A model generated the notes under the pieces. It saw only the letters and a list, made by a program, of their open reading frames with translations. It was not told where the DNA came from and did no database searches. The position numbers were made by a program, and so were the translations under genes. Positions 62,680-64,000 of a stretch of DNA of 64,000 nucleotides are shown piece after piece; the first letter of the stretch is position 1, and each line of letters begins with the position of its first letter. The DNA is from CALFER01 sp964472395 (lineage in GTDB: Bacteria; CSSED10-310; CALFER01), in contig CAYYMM010000002.1 of NCBI GenBank assembly GCA_964472395.1, positions 54,328 through 118,327 on the forward strand, in the 5' to 3' direction.

Positions 62680-62896
62680 GGCGGTTATTATAGCAGGCGC
62701 AGCCCGTTCGTCCAGTGTGTGAAGGGAATGTGCTATATCCTGACATCTGGCCTCAAAGACGAACGTTCGTCCAGTGCGGAATGGCGGATCGAACGGGCTT
62801 CGGGCGTGTTCCGTTGACAATTCGATCCCGACACCGGACAATATCGGTTCAATCCGGAATCGTTTTCCGGACAACCGAACGGGAGATTTTCGCATT
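62680..62896. promoter_or_regulatory. Divergent control region with repeated CGTTCGTCCAGTG
   Basis: The sequence CGTTCGTCCAGTG occurs at 62705-62717 and again at 62764-62776. The second copy is part of a perfect 14-base palindrome (GACGAACGTTCGTC, 62758-62771). The first copy covers the presumed -35 region of the minus-strand promoter whose TATAAT lies at 62692-62687. The arrangement looks like a two-site operator; the regulator is unknown. Confidence 0.5.
62814..62842 (+). promoter_or_regulatory. Putative sigma-70 promoter of YdjM-like gene
   Basis: A consensus TTGACA at 62814-62819 and GACAAT at 62837-62842 are separated by 17 bases. The transcript would start near 62849, about 48 nt before ATG 62897. 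Confidence 0.5.
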
Positions 62897-63451
62897 ATGG
62901 GGCCGCTGGGTCACACGCTGTCAGGAGTAACGGTTTATCTGGGGATCTGCACGGTGACGCGCCGGAAGCCGACGATCGGGGAAACGGCGGTGGCGGCGGT
63001 GTTCGCGAACGCTCCCGACCTGGACCTGATCAGCGCGATCTGGGCCGGTTTCGACCATGCCAACAAGCTCCATCACTCCTACTCCCATACGCTCGGATTC
63101 GCCCTCTTCTGCGGGTTGATCGCGATGCTGATCCATCGGAAACGCCCCCTGTTCGCCTTCAGTCTCGTGGCGCTGTCCGTGATCGCTCATAATACAGGCG
63201 ATTTTTTCACGCGTGACACGAGTTATCCCAACGGCCTGATGATGCTCTGGCCGTTCTACCCCGATTACATGATCGGACCTTCTTTGTTTCTGGACATTCA
63301 CAAGGCGTCCTGGATGAATCTGATCTCGGCGCCGAACATCAAGGCGACCATCCACGAGTTTCTCGCGTTCACCCCTCTGATGTCGATCCTCAGTTTCATT
63401 CTGCTGGTGCAGCGCCGCACGCTTTCAGGAGCATCGCATGAACCGCGTTGA
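62897..63451 (+). CDS. YdjM-like membrane-bound metal-dependent hydrolase
   Basis: This 184-residue protein has an N-terminal Met-Gly-x-x-x-His, then Asn-Ala-Pro-Asp-Leu-Asp, His-His-Ser-Tyr-Ser-His-Thr, and Ala-His-Asn-Thr-Gly-Asp, the metal-ligand pattern of the YdjM/DUF457 family, interleaved with about four membrane segments. Members are inner-membrane proteins, some LexA-controlled, of poorly known substrate. ATG 62897 has GGGAGA upstream. Its end overlaps the following glycosyltransferase gene by 14 bases. Confidence 0.82.
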   Translation: MGPLGHTLSGVTVYLGICTVTRRKPTIGETAVAAVFANAPDLDLISAIWAGFDHANKLHHSYSHTLGFALFCGLIAMLIHRKRPLFAFSLVALSVIAHNTGDFFTRDTSYPNGLMMLWPFYPDYMIGPSLFLDIHKASWMNLISAPNIKATIHEFLAFTPLMSILSFILLVQRRTLSGASHEPR

Positions 63452-64000
63452 TCTTTCGATCGTCATTCCGTTTTACAATGAAGAAGAGAACATCGAGCTG
63501 GTCTATCGATCCATCGTCGATGCGCTCGATCCGTCCGGGCTCAGTTTCGAGATCATCGCGGTGGATGACGGAAGCCGCGATCATTCCTGGGAGGCGCTTC
63601 AGGGGATCTCCGCGAAGGATTCCCGGTTCAAATCGGTCCGTCTGATGCGGAATTTCGGCCAGACTCCCGCGCTTGCCGCCGGCTTCGATCTCGCATCGGG
63701 ACGTCTCATCGCCACGATGGACGGAGATGGGCAGAACGATCCGAAAGACATCCCGATGCTCGTGCGGAAAATCGATGAGGGGTATGATCTAGTGAGCGGC
63801 TGGCGGAAGGACCGGCAGGATCCGTTTTTCTCGCGCCGCCTCCCCTCGATTCTCGCCAATAAACTGATCCAGCGCGTTACACGGGTCCCCGTCAATGATC
63901 TCGGGTGCAGCCTCAAGGTCTATCGCCGTGAAATCATCGAAAACATTCAACTCTACGGCGAACTGCACCGGTTTTTGCCCGTTCTGGCCAAATGGGTCGG
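63438..64000 (+). CDS. GT2 glycosyltransferase, truncated by window end
   Basis: The first 187 residues of a DPM1/GtrB-like family 2 glycosyltransferase are present: Ser-Ile-Val-Ile-Pro-Phe-Tyr-Asn-Glu-Glu-Glu-Asn near residue 10, Val-Asp-Asp-Gly-Ser-Arg-Asp near 42, Met-Asp-Gly-Asp-Gly-Gln (metal DxD) near 95, and Asp-Leu-Gly-Cys-Ser-Leu-Lys-Val-Tyr-Arg near 155. Such enzymes usually transfer a sugar to a polyprenyl phosphate. ATG 63438 overlaps the upstream gene. C-terminal membrane helices, if any, lie outside the window. Confidence 0.92.
   Translation, partial: MNRVDLSIVIPFYNEEENIELVYRSIVDALDPSGLSFEIIAVDDGSRDHSWEALQGISAKDSRFKSVRLMRNFGQTPALAAGFDLASGRLIATMDGDGQNDPKDIPMLVRKIDEGYDLVSGWRKDRQDPFFSRRLPSILANKLIQRVTRVPVNDLGCSLKVYRREIIENIQLYGELHRFLPVLAKWV

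Noticed and set aside
1..64000. CRISPR array, tRNA genes, IS element or integrase
   Set aside because: No regularly spaced direct repeats, no tRNA-like T-loop in intergenic stretches and no transposase or integrase motifs were seen by eye.

Overview
The window looks like a chromosome piece from a Gram-negative, probably anaerobic bacterium of an uncultured lineage. The outer membrane is implied by three large Oar-type/TonB-dependent-receptor-like barrels ending in Phe, a PagL-like lipid A deacylase and a GT9 glycosyltransferase. Anaerobic metabolism is implied by a tungsten/molybdenum aldehyde:ferredoxin-oxidoreductase (AOR) system. The mix of carboxypeptidase-regulatory-domain receptors, M16 peptidase pairs, a CpReg-TPR protein and a receiver-Ser/Thr-kinase fusion recalls Acidobacteriota (Aminicenantes-like) or a similar candidate phylum. 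This placement is inference only; no rRNA is present.

Layout. 1-1298: an inverted hexanucleotide repeat and one small membrane protein. 1299-9171 (+): apparent operon of DedA-like protein, active and inactive M16 peptidases, an M3-like peptidase and an outer-membrane receptor, which reads as a peptide-degradation/uptake unit. 9293-15269 (+): the most unusual locus, in which an AOR is split into two genes, its N-domain fused to a NuoE-like module and its C-domains fused to a NuoG-like ferredoxin module, with a NuoF-like flavoprotein between them and ThiF/ThiS-type sulfur-transfer proteins behind. 15288-16586 (-): receiver-kinase fusion, preceded by a putative sigma-54 promoter that leads straight into an intrinsic terminator (small-RNA or attenuator candidate). 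17036-20936 (+): divergent SHMT, RlmI-like rRNA methyltransferase, PagL-like protein and a secreted protein. 20955-30479 (-): exported papain-like protease, two tandem paralogous receptors with their own terminators, and a CpReg-TPR protein. 30640-37034 (-): RimO, CDP-alcohol phosphatidyltransferase, B12/radical-SAM protein, THEP1-type NTPase, GT9 and a lipoprotein. 37178-40051 (+): TldD (with Tat-like signal) and TldE; 40090-41445 (-): HtrA protease.

41589-53978 (-) is a defence island: a complete type I restriction-modification set (HsdR, KilA-N protein, HsdM, HsdS) with a YhcG/DUF1016 nuclease inserted between hsdM and hsdS and a Septu-like ATPase/HNH pair after hsdS. Gene remnants lie at both edges, and a minimal nucleotidyltransferase follows. 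54095-56097 (-): groESL under a perfect CIRCE operator. 56435-60208: degenerate receiver protein, NtrC-type regulator and a receiver-histidine kinase. 60210-62679 (-): two tandem CNNM/CorC-type membrane proteins. 62897-64000 (+): YdjM-like membrane hydrolase and a truncated GT2 glycosyltransferase.

No tRNA, rRNA, CRISPR array or IS transposase was recognised by eye. All family names are from motif recognition without database searching.
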